From contig NZ_KB911594.1 of the NCBI RefSeq assembly GCF_000383615.1, positions 1-64,000 of the forward strand: DNA of 64,000 nt, written 5' to 3'. Origin of the DNA: Streptomyces canus 299MFChir4.1. GTDB taxonomy: Bacteria > Actinomycetota > Actinomycetes > Streptomycetales > Streptomycetaceae. Below the pieces are notes generated by a model that was not told the DNA's origin, searched no databases, and saw only the letters and a list, made by a program, of their open reading frames with translations. The translations under genes and the position numbers were made by a program. This document shows positions 53,520-61,684 of the stretch, in pieces (position 1 is the stretch's first letter; every line of letters starts with the position of its first letter).

Positions 53520-53879
53520 ATGGCCGTCGCCGCACTCGGAGCCGTCGTACTGGACTGTCCGGACCCCGCCGCGCTCGCCGGTTTCTACGCCGGTGTCCTC
53601 GGCGGCACCGTCGAGGGTGAGGGGGACTGGGTCGACCTGAAGACCCCTGACGGACCGGCGCTGGCCTTCCAGGCCGCCCCCGGTTTCGTACCGCCGAAGT
53701 GGCCCGCCCCCGACGCCTCGCAGCAGTTCCACCTGGACCTGAGCGTCCCGGACCTGGACGCGGCCGAGAAGGAGGTGCTGGCGCTCGGGGCGAAGCCGCT
53801 GGACGCCGAGGACCGCTCCCGCACCTTCCGTGTGTACGCGGACCCTGCGGGGCACCCGTTCTGCCTCTGCGCCTGCTGA
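53520..53879 (+). CDS. VOC (glyoxalase/bleomycin resistance-like) family protein
   Basis: This 119-residue single-module VOC protein opens with LGAVVLDCPDPAALAGFYAG. It has FQAAPGFVPPKWP in the middle, FHLDLSVPDLDAAEKEV, and a C-terminal RVYADPAGHPFCLC. These positions supply the usual His/Glu metal ligands in part (His in FHLD). Substrate unknown; relatives include glyoxalase-like enzymes and resistance proteins. The ATG has an ideal AAGGAGG site seven bases away. It is followed 28 bases later by a paralogue. Confidence 0.88.
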   Translation: MAVAALGAVVLDCPDPAALAGFYAGVLGGTVEGEGDWVDLKTPDGPALAFQAAPGFVPPKWPAPDASQQFHLDLSVPDLDAAEKEVLALGAKPLDAEDRSRTFRVYADPAGHPFCLCAC

Positions 53880-53907
53880 CCCGCCGGTCGAACCAGGAGG
53901 ACCTCTC

Positions 53908-54291
53908 GTGACCGTCGCACGTTTCCGTTCCGTCGTGATCGACTGCCCCGACCCCCGTACGCTCGCCCGTTTCTACGCCGGGATCGTGGGCGGCACCCCG
54001 GAGGACGACGATCCGGACTGGGTGGTCCTGCGCGTCCCCGCCGGTCCCCGGCTGGCCTTCCAGAGCGCCCCGGGGCTCACTCCGCCCGAGTGGCCGCGGG
54101 CGGACCGCAACTCCCAGCAGTTCCACCTCGACTTCGACGGCGGGACCACGTGGGAGGAGATCGACGCGGCCGAGGCCAAGGTGCTGGAGCTGGGCGCGCG
54201 GCTGCTGCACGCCGAGGACAAGGAGGACTTCCGGGTCTACGCGGACCCGGCGGGCCACCCCTTCTGCCTGTGCCGGATCGACCCGCTGTAG
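53908..54291 (+). CDS. VOC family protein, paralogue
   Basis: This 127-residue paralogue of the preceding protein has the same frame of motifs: SVVIDCPDPRTLARFYAGIVGG, AFQSAPGLTPPEWP, QQFHLDFDG, KVLELGARLL and FRVYADPAGHPFCLC. The GTG start has CAGGAGG upstream. The pair arose by tandem duplication and probably forms one operon under the CGNR regulator. Substrate unknown. Confidence 0.88.
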   Translation: MTVARFRSVVIDCPDPRTLARFYAGIVGGTPEDDDPDWVVLRVPAGPRLAFQSAPGLTPPEWPRADRNSQQFHLDFDGGTTWEEIDAAEAKVLELGARLLHAEDKEDFRVYADPAGHPFCLCRIDPL

Positions 54292-54433
54292 CGCCGACCG
54301 GCGGCCGGCCACCGACTCCGACGTGACGCCCGTGCCGGGGTGTCTCGTACGGCGACGCGGGCCATCCGCCCGGCCGTCACACATCGCCGCCGGACCGGTC
54401 CGCACCGCGCCGCCGGTCGGTGGTGGGGCCCGG

Positions 54434-55546
54434 CTATCCGTCGAGGTCGGCGATCTTCGCCGTGGACGGCTCGCGCCGCTGCTGCGCCGCCCGTGCGGTG
54501 AAGTCGGACTCGCGCAGCATCCGCTGGACATTGCCCCAGGTCAGCAGCGCGAGGTCGGCCTCGTCCCAGCCCCGGCGCAGCAGCTCGGCGACGAGGTGCG
54601 GGTAGCAGGAGGCGTCGCCCAGCTCCTGCGGGTGCGCGGTGCCGGCGTCGTAGGTGCCGGACAGGCCCACGCACTCGGCGCCCGCGACCGCGCGCACATG
54701 GTCGAGGTGGTCGGCGACGTCCCGGACCGTCGGGCCGGTCTGCTCGGCGGTCAGCGGCACCATGCACAGGCCGCCCGCGGCACCCAGCTCGGCGAGCAGG
54801 TCGTCGGGCAGGTTGGCCGGGTGGGGCCGCAGGGCGCGGGCGGCGGAGCGGCTGAAGAGCACCGGCGCCTTGGAGACGGCCAGGGCGCGCCGGACGGTGG
54901 CGTCGGAGGCGCCGGAGAGGTCGGCGAGGACTCCGAGCCGGTTCATCTCGCGCAGCACCTCCTCGCCGAACCGGGTGAGCCCCGCCGCGCTCGCCCAGGA
55001 CACCCCGGTCAGGGTGAGGGCGCGCAGTCCGAGGGCGTGCAGGGAGCGCAGGATGCCGAGCGAGTCGCCGAGGGCGGCCGCGCCCGCGGGGCCGAGCAGG
55101 ACGGCGGCACGGCCGCAGTTGCGGGCGTCGGTGGCCTGTCCGGCGGTGCGGGCCAGGCGCAGGCCCTCGGGGTGGTTGCGTACGACGGTCTTCACCAGGT
55201 CGAGCTGTTCCAGGGTGGCGCCGACGGCACGGTCCCCGTCGAGCCCCTCGGGCAGGTGCAGCGACCACATCAGAGCGCCCACGTGCCCCTCCCTGAGCCT
55301 CGGCACATCCGTGTCCACCGCGCTCTCACCGACCTCCAGGTCGAACCAGGGCAGGTGCCGCAGGGCCCACGGCAGCCCGCTGTAACCGTCGGCGACCGGG
55401 TGCTCGGCGAGGATGGCACGCGCGCGCTCCAGCCGCTCGGCGCCCGGGTCGGAGCCCGGCCCGCACAGCTCCGGCACGGCCCCGAAGAGCCGGGGCAGCT
55501 CTTCCACCTCGGCCGGGGGATGCAGTTCGTCCTGGAGGTCTGCCAT
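54434..55546 (-). CDS. membrane dipeptidase family pseudoenzyme
   Basis: This 370-residue protein is clearly homologous to the renal-type dipeptidase encoded just upstream (LPWALRHLPWFDLEVGES, REMNRLGVLADLSGASDATV, RGWDEADLALLTWGNVQRML), but every zinc ligand is gone. The HxD motif is YSG (55-57), the bridging Glu motif GAEGGH is GPAGAA, and the two later His residues in DLSHV and FSHSSAR are DLSGA and FSRSAAR. It should not hydrolyse peptides by the normal mechanism. The reading frame is intact with normal codon bias, so it is maintained. ATG at 55546 has GGAG eight bases before it. A regulatory or binding role is possible. Confidence 0.9.
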   Translation of the reverse strand: MADLQDELHPPAEVEELPRLFGAVPELCGPGSDPGAERLERARAILAEHPVADGYSGLPWALRHLPWFDLEVGESAVDTDVPRLREGHVGALMWSLHLPEGLDGDRAVGATLEQLDLVKTVVRNHPEGLRLARTAGQATDARNCGRAAVLLGPAGAAALGDSLGILRSLHALGLRALTLTGVSWASAAGLTRFGEEVLREMNRLGVLADLSGASDATVRRALAVSKAPVLFSRSAARALRPHPANLPDDLLAELGAAGGLCMVPLTAEQTGPTVRDVADHLDHVRAVAGAECVGLSGTYDAGTAHPQELGDASCYPHLVAELLRRGWDEADLALLTWGNVQRMLRESDFTARAAQQRREPSTAKIADLDG

Positions 55547-55697
55547 GACGGGCTCCGTACGTCGTGATCTTCCTGATCGCCGTACGGTCACCGTCCCACG
55601 GAGCGCGGGGGGCTTCCTGGTGGGCGGGGCGTTCGGGGGTACGGCGGTCCGGGTGCCGTGCGCCGCCCGGCCACCAGGTCGAAGACGCCCCGGGCGG

Positions 55698-56885
55698 TCA
55701 GCCGTCGAGCTCGGAGAGGGTCGCGTTGGACGGCCCCCGCGTCGACTGGAGCTCCCGGGCCACGTCCTCCGCCGCGCCCAGTACGCGTACCGCGTTCTGC
55801 CAGGTCAGCTTGGCGAGGTCGGGGCGGGACCAGCCGCGGTCCAGGAGTTCGGCGATGAGGTTCGGGTAGCCGGAGACGTCGCTGAGGCCGTCCGGGGTGA
55901 AGGCCGTGCCGTCGTAGTCGCCGCCGATGCCGATGTGGTCCACGCCGGCCACCTCGCGCATGTGGTCCAGATGGTCCGCGACCGTCGAGACCGTGGCGAC
56001 CGGGCGCGGAGTGCGCTCCTCGAAGGCGCGGTGCACCTTCATCGCCTCGGGGGTGGTCGCGAGGTGGTGGAAGCCGTGCTCGCGCATGTTCTCGTCGGCG
56101 GCGGCCGTCCAGTCGACGGCTGCCTGGAGGACGAACTTCGGCACGAAGGTCACCATCGCCATGCCCCCGTTGGACGGCAGGCGCTCCAGGACGTCGTCCG
56201 GGACGTTGCGCGGGTGGTCGCACACCGCCCGCGCGGAGGAGTGCGAGAAGATCACCGGCGCCTCGCTCGCGTCCAGCGCGTCCCGCATGGTCGTCGCCGC
56301 CACGTGCGAGAGGTCCACGAGCATGCCCTCGCGATTCATCTCCCGGACCACCGCGCGGCCGAAGGCCGACAGGCCCCCCACGCCCGGTTCGTCGGTCGCC
56401 GAGTCCGCCCAGTCCACGTTGTCGTTGTGGGTGAGGGTCATGTAGCGCACGCCGAGCGCGTACAACGCGCGGAGCGTGGCGAGGGAGTTGGCGATGGAGT
56501 GGCCGCCCTCGGCACCCATGAGCGAGGCGATACGGCCTTCCGCGCGCGCCGCCTCCATGTCCGCGGCGGTGAGCGCGGCCCGCAGCTGTGCCGGGTACCG
56601 CGCGATCAACTGCCGTACGCAGTCGATCTGTTCCAGCGTCGCCGGCACCGCGTCGGGCAGGTCCGAGCGGACGTACACCGACCAGTACTGCGCGCCGACG
56701 CCGCCGGCCCGCAGCCGGGCGAGGTCGGTGTGCAGGTGGGCCGACTGGTCCGTGGCGATGTCCCGGGCGTCGAGGTCGTAGCGGACCTGTTCGCGCAGTG
56801 CCCAGGGCAGGTCGTTGTGGCCGTCGACGACCGGGAACTCGCGCAGCAGTTCCCGGGCCGTCTCCAGCGGGTGCACGGCGGTCAC
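55698..56885 (-). CDS. membrane dipeptidase (peptidase M19)
   Basis: This 395-residue zinc dipeptidase of the M19 family has a complete active site: H23 and D25 (VVDGHNDLPWAL), the bridging Glu in SLMGAEGGHSIANSL near residue 125, His in MLVDLSHVAATTM near 190, and His in VIFSHSSARAVCDHPRNVPDD near 211. IGIGGDYDGTAFTPDGL near 322 completes it. The GTG start overlaps the purE stop by four bases, so it is coupled to purK-purE. It probably recycles dipeptides in the cytosol, as there is no signal peptide. The following gene is its inactive sister. Confidence 0.93.
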   Translation of the reverse strand: MTAVHPLETARELLREFPVVDGHNDLPWALREQVRYDLDARDIATDQSAHLHTDLARLRAGGVGAQYWSVYVRSDLPDAVPATLEQIDCVRQLIARYPAQLRAALTAADMEAARAEGRIASLMGAEGGHSIANSLATLRALYALGVRYMTLTHNDNVDWADSATDEPGVGGLSAFGRAVVREMNREGMLVDLSHVAATTMRDALDASEAPVIFSHSSARAVCDHPRNVPDDVLERLPSNGGMAMVTFVPKFVLQAAVDWTAAADENMREHGFHHLATTPEAMKVHRAFEERTPRPVATVSTVADHLDHMREVAGVDHIGIGGDYDGTAFTPDGLSDVSGYPNLIAELLDRGWSRPDLAKLTWQNAVRVLGAAEDVARELQSTRGPSNATLSELDG

Positions 56886-57403
56886 TTGCCGAAGCCGAAG
56901 CCGTTGGAGCCCTCGACCTTGGACCGCAGGCGCTTGCCCTTCTCGGTGGCCTGGTCGTTGAGTTCCTGCTGGAACTCCCGCATCCGGCCGAGGAGTTCCT
57001 CGTCGTGCACGGCGAGGATGCGGGCCGCGAGCAGACCGGCGTTGCGGGCGCCGCCGACGGAGACGGTCGCGACGGGGACACCGGCCGGCATCTGCACGAT
57101 CGACAGCAGCGAGTCCATGCCGTCGAGGTACTTCAGCGGGACCGGGACCCCGATCACCGGGAGGGGGGTGACGGAGGCGAGCATGCCCGGGAGGTGGGCG
57201 GCTCCGCCAGCCCCCGCGATGATCGCCTTCAGGCCCCGCTCGGCCGCCTGCTCGCCGTACGCGATCATCTCGCGCGGCATGCGGTGCGCGGAGACGACGT
57301 CGACCTCGTACTCGATCTCGAACTCGTCGAGGGCCTGGGCGGCGGCCTCCATGACGGGCCAGTCGCTGTCGGACCCCATGACGATGCCTACAACGGGGCT
57401 CAT
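56882..57403 (-). CDS. purE: N5-carboxyaminoimidazole ribonucleotide mutase
   Basis: This 173-residue enzyme of de novo purine synthesis converts N5-CAIR to CAIR. Class I PurE marks: VVGIVMGSDSDWPVMEAA at the N-terminus, VVSAHRMP near residue 39 with the catalytic His, AIIAGAGGAAHLPGM and GVPVPLKYLDGMDSLLSIVQMP. It starts four bases inside the purK stop and ends inside the dipeptidase start, so the three genes are translationally coupled. Order matches Rv3276c-Rv3275c. Confidence 0.97.
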   Translation of the reverse strand: MSPVVGIVMGSDSDWPVMEAAAQALDEFEIEYEVDVVSAHRMPREMIAYGEQAAERGLKAIIAGAGGAAHLPGMLASVTPLPVIGVPVPLKYLDGMDSLLSIVQMPAGVPVATVSVGGARNAGLLAARILAVHDEELLGRMREFQQELNDQATEKGKRLRSKVEGSNGFGFGK

Positions 57404-58539
57404 TCGGTGATCGTGCCTCTCAGGTAGCCGGCAGCGTGACGTGCGCGTTCGAGAACGTCGTCCAGGTCGTCGCCGTAGGTGTTGACGTGGCCCACCTTGC
57501 GGCCGGGCTTCACGTCCTTGCCGTACATGTGGATCTTCAGCTTGGGGTCGCGGGCCATGCAGTGCAGGTACGCGGAGTACATGTCGGGGAAGTCGCCGCC
57601 GAGGACGTTGACCATGACGGTCCACTTCGCGCGGGGGCGCGGGTCGCCGAGCGGGAGGTCGAGGACGGCCCGGACGTGGTTGGCGAACTGGGAGGTGATC
57701 GCGCCGTCCTGGGTCCAGTGGCCGGAGTTGTGCGGGCGCATCGCGAGTTCGTTGACGAGGATGCGGCCGTCGCGGGTCTGGAACAGCTCGACGGCGAGGT
57801 GGCCGACGACGTCCAGTTCCTTGGCGATGTTCAGGGCCAGTTCCTCGGCCCTGAGGGCCAGGGACTCGTCCAGGTCGGGGGCCGGGGCGATCACCGTGTC
57901 GCAGACGCCGTTGACCTGCTGGGACTCGACAACCGGGTAGGCGACGGCCTGGCCGTGCGGCGACCGTACGACGTTGGCGGCGAGCTCGCGGACGTAGTCG
58001 ACCTTCTCCTCGGCGAGGACGGGGACGCCGGCCCGGAAGGGGTCGGCGGCCTCCTCGGCGGAGTCCACCACCCACACGCCCTTGCCGTCGTAGCCGCCGC
58101 GGACGGTCTTGAGGACGACGGGGAAGCCGTCGCCCTCCGCCGCGAAGGCCGCCACGTCCTCGGGATCGCTGACGATCCGGTGCCGTGGGCACGGGACGCC
58201 GATCGCGTCGAGCCGCGCGCGCATCACGCCCTTGTCCTGGGCGTGCACGAGCGCGTCGGGGCCGGGGCGGACGGGGATGCCGTCCGCCTCCAGGGCTCTG
58301 AGGTGCTCGGTGGGTACGTGCTCGTGATCGAAGGTGATCACATCGCACCCGCGCGCGAACTCGCGCAGCGTGTCGAGGTCGCGATAGTCGCCGATGACGA
58401 CGTCGCTCACCACTTGCGCCGCGGAATCCAGAGGGGTGTCACTGAGAAGCTTGAACCTGATGCCGAGCGGGATGCCTGCTTCGTGTGTCATACGCGCGAG
58501 CTGGCCCCCGCCGACCATGCCGACTACCGGGAACGTCAC
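57400..58539 (-). CDS. purK: N5-carboxyaminoimidazole ribonucleotide synthase
   Basis: This 379-residue ATP-grasp enzyme carboxylates AIR to N5-CAIR using ATP and bicarbonate. N-terminal loop VVGMVGGGQLARMTHEA, ATP-grasp motifs FPVVLKTVRGGYDGKGV near residue 141 and LVNELAMRPHNSGHWT near 262 are clear. The start is GTG at 58539, by fit to the family N-terminus; its ribosome site is weak. It heads the purK-purE-dipeptidase operon and is divergent from the GtrA gene. Confidence 0.97.
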   Translation of the reverse strand: MTFPVVGMVGGGQLARMTHEAGIPLGIRFKLLSDTPLDSAAQVVSDVVIGDYRDLDTLREFARGCDVITFDHEHVPTEHLRALEADGIPVRPGPDALVHAQDKGVMRARLDAIGVPCPRHRIVSDPEDVAAFAAEGDGFPVVLKTVRGGYDGKGVWVVDSAEEAADPFRAGVPVLAEEKVDYVRELAANVVRSPHGQAVAYPVVESQQVNGVCDTVIAPAPDLDESLALRAEELALNIAKELDVVGHLAVELFQTRDGRILVNELAMRPHNSGHWTQDGAITSQFANHVRAVLDLPLGDPRPRAKWTVMVNVLGGDFPDMYSAYLHCMARDPKLKIHMYGKDVKPGRKVGHVNTYGDDLDDVLERARHAAGYLRGTITE

Positions 58540-58717
58540 GACCCCAGGGTATCGGTCGAGCCACGGCGGCCGAATTCCGCGCCTCTCACCGGTCCTCTTA
58601 CCAGGTTGTTTCCCTGTGTGTGAGTTCATCCACAGGCAACTGGCCAGGGGGGTGGTTAGCATGGCTGAGTTGACGAAATCACTCGACTGACCGACCCGAC
58701 TGGGGGACTGTACAACC

Positions 58718-59233
58718 ATGGGACATGGTTCCTCAGGGTTGCGAAGGATCGTTCGCGAGGTCGCCAAATTCGGTGCGGTGGGCGGAGCGGGGCTCCTCGT
58801 CAACCTTGTCGTCTTCAACATGGTGCGGCATCTCACCGACCTTCCGGTGGTCCGGGCGAGCGTCGTGGCGACGGTCGTGTCGATCGTCTTCAACTACATA
58901 GGGTTCCGTTACTTCACGTACCGCGACCGCGACAAGAGCGGCCGTACGAAGGAGCTGACCCTGTTCCTGCTGTTCAGCGTGGTCGGCCTGGTCATCGAAA
59001 ACGGCATCCTCTATGCCGCGACCTACGGTTTCGGCTGGGACAGCCCGCTCCAGAGCAACATCTTCAAGTTCGTCGGCATCGGCATCGCGACCCTGTTCCG
59101 CTTCTGGTCCTACCGCAGCTGGGTCTTCAAGACCCTCCCCGCCCGCGAGGCGGTGGCGAGCGCGGAGTCCTTCCTGGAGGAGGCCGAGCAGGGCGCGGCC
59201 AGGAAACCCCGACCGCGCCAGCGAGTCCTCTGA
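58718..59233 (+). CDS. GtrA-like polyprenyl-sugar flippase family protein
   Basis: This is a 171-residue GtrA/DPMS3-type protein with four membrane segments (about 18-38, 43-65, 80-102, 110-132). Conserved FGAVGGAGLLVNLVVFN and a segment ending FRFWSYRSWVFK fit the family, which helps move polyprenyl-linked sugars for cell-surface glycans. A charged C-terminal tail (about 140-171) is cytosolic. It is divergent from purK, as Rv3277 is in M. tuberculosis. A partner glycosyltransferase is not adjacent; others in the window could supply the sugar lipid. Confidence 0.9.
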   Translation: MGHGSSGLRRIVREVAKFGAVGGAGLLVNLVVFNMVRHLTDLPVVRASVVATVVSIVFNYIGFRYFTYRDRDKSGRTKELTLFLLFSVVGLVIENGILYAATYGFGWDSPLQSNIFKFVGIGIATLFRFWSYRSWVFKTLPAREAVASAESFLEEAEQGAARKPRPRQRVL

Positions 59234-59239
59234 CGCCGG

Positions 59240-59400
59240 CCGCCGGGCGGACCTAGGCGGGCTCGCAACGGCCCCACCGGACCCGCACAGGCCGCCGCAG
59301 GCATTTCAGGGGCGCGGGGAACTGCGCAAAAACGCCCACCCCCACAGACCGGCACCCGAACAACCACCCCCGCCCCCACGGGACCGGCGCCGCTCAAGCC
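59240..59400. repeat. Streptomyces dispersed intergenic repeat
   Basis: The gap between the convergent GtrA and histidine kinase genes contains TTTCAGGGGCGCGGGGAACT followed by GCGCAAAAACGCCCACCCCC, a core seen widely between Streptomyces genes. It carries weak GC hairpins and no gene. Confidence 0.7.
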
Positions 59401-59407
59401 GCGCAGC

Positions 59408-60682
59408 TCACCGCACCGTCGGCTCGTCCTCGTCCAGCACCGACGACTTCAGCGGGGTGCGGGAGAGGAACAGGCCGAAGACCGGGGGCTGGGCCTGGAG
59501 CATTTCCAGGCGGCCGCCGTCGGCCTCCGCCAGGTCCCGGGCCACCGCGAGGCCGATGCCCGTGGAGTTGCGGCCGCTGATCGTGCGCTCGAAGATGCGC
59601 GCGCCGAGGTCGGCGGGGACGCCGGGGCCCTCGTCGGTGACCTCGATGACGGCCTGGTTGCCGGTGACGCGGGTGCGCAGGGCCACCGTGCCGCCGCCGT
59701 GCATGAGGGAGTTCTCGATCAGCGCGGCCAGCACCTGGGCCACCGCACCCGGCGTGCCGACAGCCGTGAGATGGCGTTTGCCCGAGCTCACGATCGCCCG
59801 GCCGGCACTGCGGTACGCGGGCCGCCACTCGGCGAGCTGCTGCTGGATGACCTCGTCGAGGTCGAAGGTGACCGCGTTGCCGGCCCGGGGGTCACGGGAG
59901 TTCGTCAGCAGCCGCTCGACCACGTCCGTCAGCCGCTCCACCTGGGTCAGCGCGACGTTCGCCTCCTCCTTCACCGTGTCCGGGTCGTCGGTGAGGGTGA
60001 TCTCCTCCAGGCGCATGGACAGGGCGGTCAGGGGTGTACGGAGCTGATGGGAGGCGTCGGCGGCCAGGCGCCGTTCCGCCGTCAGCATGCGCGCGATGCG
60101 CTCGGCGGAGGAGTCCAGGACGTCGGCGACCCGGTCCAGCTCGGGGACGCCGTACCGTTTGTGCCGGGGCCGCGGGTCGCCCGAGCCGAGACGTTCCGCG
60201 GTCTCGGCGAGGTCGGTCAGCGGCGAGGCCAGCTTGTTGGCCTGGCGGATCGCCAGCAGCACCGCGGCGATCACCGCGAGCAGCGCCACCAGGCCGATGA
60301 TCAGGAGCGTACGGCCGACCTCCCTGGTCACCGAGGAGCGCGGCTCCTGCACGGTGACCGTCTCGCCCTCCTCGCCCCGCTCCGTGGAGCTGATGACCTG
60401 CCCCGACGGCTTGGAGCCGACCTCGATCGGGTCCTTCCCGGGGATCCGGATCACGGCGTACCGTTCCTGCGCGACCTGCTCGCGCAGGATCTCCGCGTTC
60501 ACGTCCTCCGCGGCGAACAGCCGGCTGTCCACGATCCCGGCCAGCCGGATCGCCTCGGAGTCGACCCGCTCCTGGGCACTGTTGCTGATGGTGCGGGTCT
60601 CGACGATGACGAGGGAGACGCCGAAGACGGCGATCACCACGAGCACCACGGCGAGCGTGGACTGGATCAGTCGACGGCGCAT
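59408..60682 (-). CDS. two-component sensor histidine kinase
   Basis: This is a 424-residue membrane kinase. Two membrane segments (about 10-30 and 125-146) flank an extracellular sensor loop of about 95 residues. A HAMP linker follows, then the phospho-acceptor helix ASHQLRTPLTALSMRL near 215. The ATPase domain (about 310-405) has N box ENSLMHGGG, DEGPGVP and a short STGIGLAVARDLAEADGG. It acts with the response regulator 28 bases upstream. The signal is unknown. The sensor loop is acidic and has no recognised domain. Confidence 0.93.
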   Translation of the reverse strand: MRRRLIQSTLAVVLVVIAVFGVSLVIVETRTISNSAQERVDSEAIRLAGIVDSRLFAAEDVNAEILREQVAQERYAVIRIPGKDPIEVGSKPSGQVISSTERGEEGETVTVQEPRSSVTREVGRTLLIIGLVALLAVIAAVLLAIRQANKLASPLTDLAETAERLGSGDPRPRHKRYGVPELDRVADVLDSSAERIARMLTAERRLAADASHQLRTPLTALSMRLEEITLTDDPDTVKEEANVALTQVERLTDVVERLLTNSRDPRAGNAVTFDLDEVIQQQLAEWRPAYRSAGRAIVSSGKRHLTAVGTPGAVAQVLAALIENSLMHGGGTVALRTRVTGNQAVIEVTDEGPGVPADLGARIFERTISGRNSTGIGLAVARDLAEADGGRLEMLQAQPPVFGLFLSRTPLKSSVLDEDEPTVR

Positions 60683-60710
60683 GTCCTCTTACCTGCCAGG
60701 CGGACGGGGT

Positions 60711-61388
60711 TCAGCTCTTCTCGAAGCGGAAGCCCACTCCCCGTACCGTCGCGATGTACCGCGGGTTGGCCGCGTCGTCCCCGAGCTTCTTGCGGAGCCA
60801 CGAGATGTGCATGTCGAGCGTCTTGGTCGACGACCACCACGTGGTGTCCCAGACCTCGCGCATCAACTGGTCCCGCGTCACCACGCGTCCGGCGTCCCGC
60901 ACCAGCACCCGCAGCAGGTCGAACTCCTTCGCCGTGAGCTGGAGTTCCTCGTCGCCCATCCACGCCCGGTGCGACTCGACGTCGATCCGCACCCCGTGGG
61001 TGGCCGGCGGCTGCGCCGGCTCGGCCGCCCCGCGCCGCAGCAGGGCCCGGACCCGGGCGAGCAGCTCGGCGAGCCGGAAGGGCTTGGTGACGTAGTCGTC
61101 GGCGCCCGCGTCGAGCCCGACGACGGTGTCCACCTCGTCGGCGCGCGCGGTCAGGATGAGGATCGGTACGGCGTGGCCCTCGGCGCGCAGTCGGCGGGCC
61201 ACCTCGAGGCCGTCCATGCCGGGCAGACCCAGGTCGAGGACGACCAGGTCGATGCCGCCCTGCATTCCGGCGTCGAGTGCGGTGGGGCCGTCCTCACGCA
61301 CCTCGACCTCGTACCCTTCCCGGCGCAGGGCGCGGGCCAGCGGCTCCGAAATGGACGCATCGTCCTCGGCGAGCAGTACACGGGTCAT
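60711..61388 (-). CDS. OmpR/PhoB-type response regulator
   Basis: This is a 225-residue regulator. The receiver (1-115) has the acidic pair LLAEDDAS, phospho-Asp in LVVLDLGLPGMDG near residue 51, LTARADEVDTVVGLDAGADDYVTKPF with the switch Thr and Lys. The winged-helix domain (about 128-222) has LTAKEFDLLRVLVRDAG and TLDMHISWLRKKLGDD. It is the first gene of the pair with the kinase. The ATG start has a weak ribosome site. Targets are unknown; the adjacent POT transporter, divergent by 296 bases, is a candidate. Confidence 0.94.
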   Translation of the reverse strand: MTRVLLAEDDASISEPLARALRREGYEVEVREDGPTALDAGMQGGIDLVVLDLGLPGMDGLEVARRLRAEGHAVPILILTARADEVDTVVGLDAGADDYVTKPFRLAELLARVRALLRRGAAEPAQPPATHGVRIDVESHRAWMGDEELQLTAKEFDLLRVLVRDAGRVVTRDQLMREVWDTTWWSSTKTLDMHISWLRKKLGDDAANPRYIATVRGVGFRFEKS

Positions 61389-61684
61389 GAGCTGATGGTA
61401 GACCGCCTCTGACAGATGCTGGGGTGTGATCACAACCCCATGGTTCTTACCTTTCGAGGATCCGGTGTGAACCTGTGACTGTGCGGTGCCAATCCTGTAA
61501 GGACCTTAGAAACTGGGTGTACGGTTCCTCGGTCACCTGTGATTCAGCTCTCAAGTCCTTCCATTTCCGTCCGTATCCTGTCGTATGGTGAATCAATGCC
61601 TGTCGCATCGTGGGGACCTTTGGCGCGCATCCGTCGCTGAAGGTTTCTTTTGTGTGCGGTAATCCCCACCAGCAAGGAACGACC

